Notes under the pieces: generated by a model
What the model was told of the DNA's origin: nothing
Database searches by the model: none
The model's input: the letters and a program-made list of their open reading frames with translations, nothing else
Part shown: positions 5,069 through 5,318 of the stretch, piece by piece
Position numbering within the stretch: position 1 is the stretch's first letter
Layout of the letters: each line of letters begins with the position of its first letter
Assembly: GCA_009885595.1 (NCBI GenBank)
Contig: VFKJ01000593.1
Location: forward strand, 1 to 5,318
Direction of reading: 5' to 3'
Length of the DNA stretch: 5,318 bases
Source of the DNA: Myxococcales bacterium
Lineage (GTDB): Bacteria; Myxococcota; Myxococcia; Myxococcales; Myxococcaceae
Position numbers and translations under genes: made by a program

Positions 5069-5318
5069 TCAGACGTAGGTGAGCCAGTGCTCGTAGCGGG
5101 GCTCCTGGCCGCGCACCACGCGGTAGTACAGTTCCTGGATCGACCGGGTGATCTCGCCGGGCTTGCCGTCACCGACCTGCCGGTTGTCCACCTCGCGCAC
5201 CGGGGTGACCTCGGCCGCGGTGCCGGTGAAGAACACCTCGCCGGCGATGTAGAGCGCGTCGCGGGTGAAGGAGACCTCTTCCACCTGCCGGCCCCCGTCC
5301 TGGAGCATCTGGATCACG
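5069..5318 (-). CDS. ilvE: Branched-chain amino acid aminotransferase, C-terminal part
   Basis: The last 82 residues of a class IV PLP-dependent aminotransferase; the gene continues past the right edge of the window. Full-length IlvE is about 300 residues, so roughly a quarter is visible. The first in-frame codon here is an internal valine (GTG), not a start. The stretch FTRDALYIAGEVFFTGTAAEVTPVREVDNR is the hallmark IlvE C-terminal block; its GTAA loop lies at the PLP phosphate and substrate carboxylate in characterised family members. GDGKPGEITRSIQELYYRVVRGQEPRYEHWLTYV is the usual ending. The enzyme interconverts leucine, isoleucine and valine with their 2-oxo acids using glutamate/2-oxoglutarate, in the cytosol. 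In myxobacteria this pool also feeds branched-chain fatty acid synthesis. D-amino acid aminotransferase and aminodeoxychorismate lyase share the fold, but the GTAAEVTPVREVD block favours IlvE. The reading frame ends normally with TGA at 5069-5071. Confidence 0.93.
   Translation of the reverse strand, partial: VIQMLQDGGRQVEEVSFTRDALYIAGEVFFTGTAAEVTPVREVDNRQVGDGKPGEITRSIQELYYRVVRGQEPRYEHWLTYV

Overview
This window is GC-rich (about two-thirds G+C by eye) bacterial chromosome with short intergenic gaps and strong G/C bias at third codon positions. A single-domain PilZ protein of the type expanded in myxobacteria, next to a PilT/PilU-family pilus ATPase, suggests a member of the Myxococcota. That placement is an inference from gene types and base composition, not from a marker gene.

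Layout from left to right: a short leader (1-218) with two C-runs and no gene; a plus-strand AbiEi-type antitoxin-like gene (219-905) whose 3' end overlaps the next gene tail to tail; a minus-strand pair made of a cyclic-nucleotide-binding-domain protein (1927-2427) followed 15 nt later by a PilT/PilU-like retraction ATPase (835-1911); a divergent plus-strand PilZ protein (2471-2806) separated from that pair by only 43 bp; a minus-strand GNAT acetyltransferase (2799-3248) overlapping the PilZ gene by 8 bp; a minus-strand AAA ATPase with a winged-helix-like N-terminus (3305-4666); a gap of about 400 bp with a 22-bp perfect palindrome and a long hairpin; and the 3' end of a branched-chain aminotransferase gene, ilvE, running off the right edge.

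The most coherent group is the central one. A pilus-retraction-type motor is co-oriented with a stand-alone CNB sensor and sits head to head with a predicted c-di-GMP receptor. This suggests, but does not prove, second-messenger control of a motility or pilus motor. The CNB protein lacks the usual phosphate-contacting arginine and the PilT-like protein lacks the canonical AIRNLIRE motif, so both look like specialised paralogues. The PilZ gene has no Shine-Dalgarno sequence but has a TACACT hexamer placed exactly where a leaderless transcript would need it. The other genes (acetyltransferase, AAA ATPase, ilvE) show no clear functional link to the motor group. The AbiEi-like gene has no toxin partner in the window. 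I found no rRNA, tRNA, CRISPR array, insertion sequence or prophage gene.
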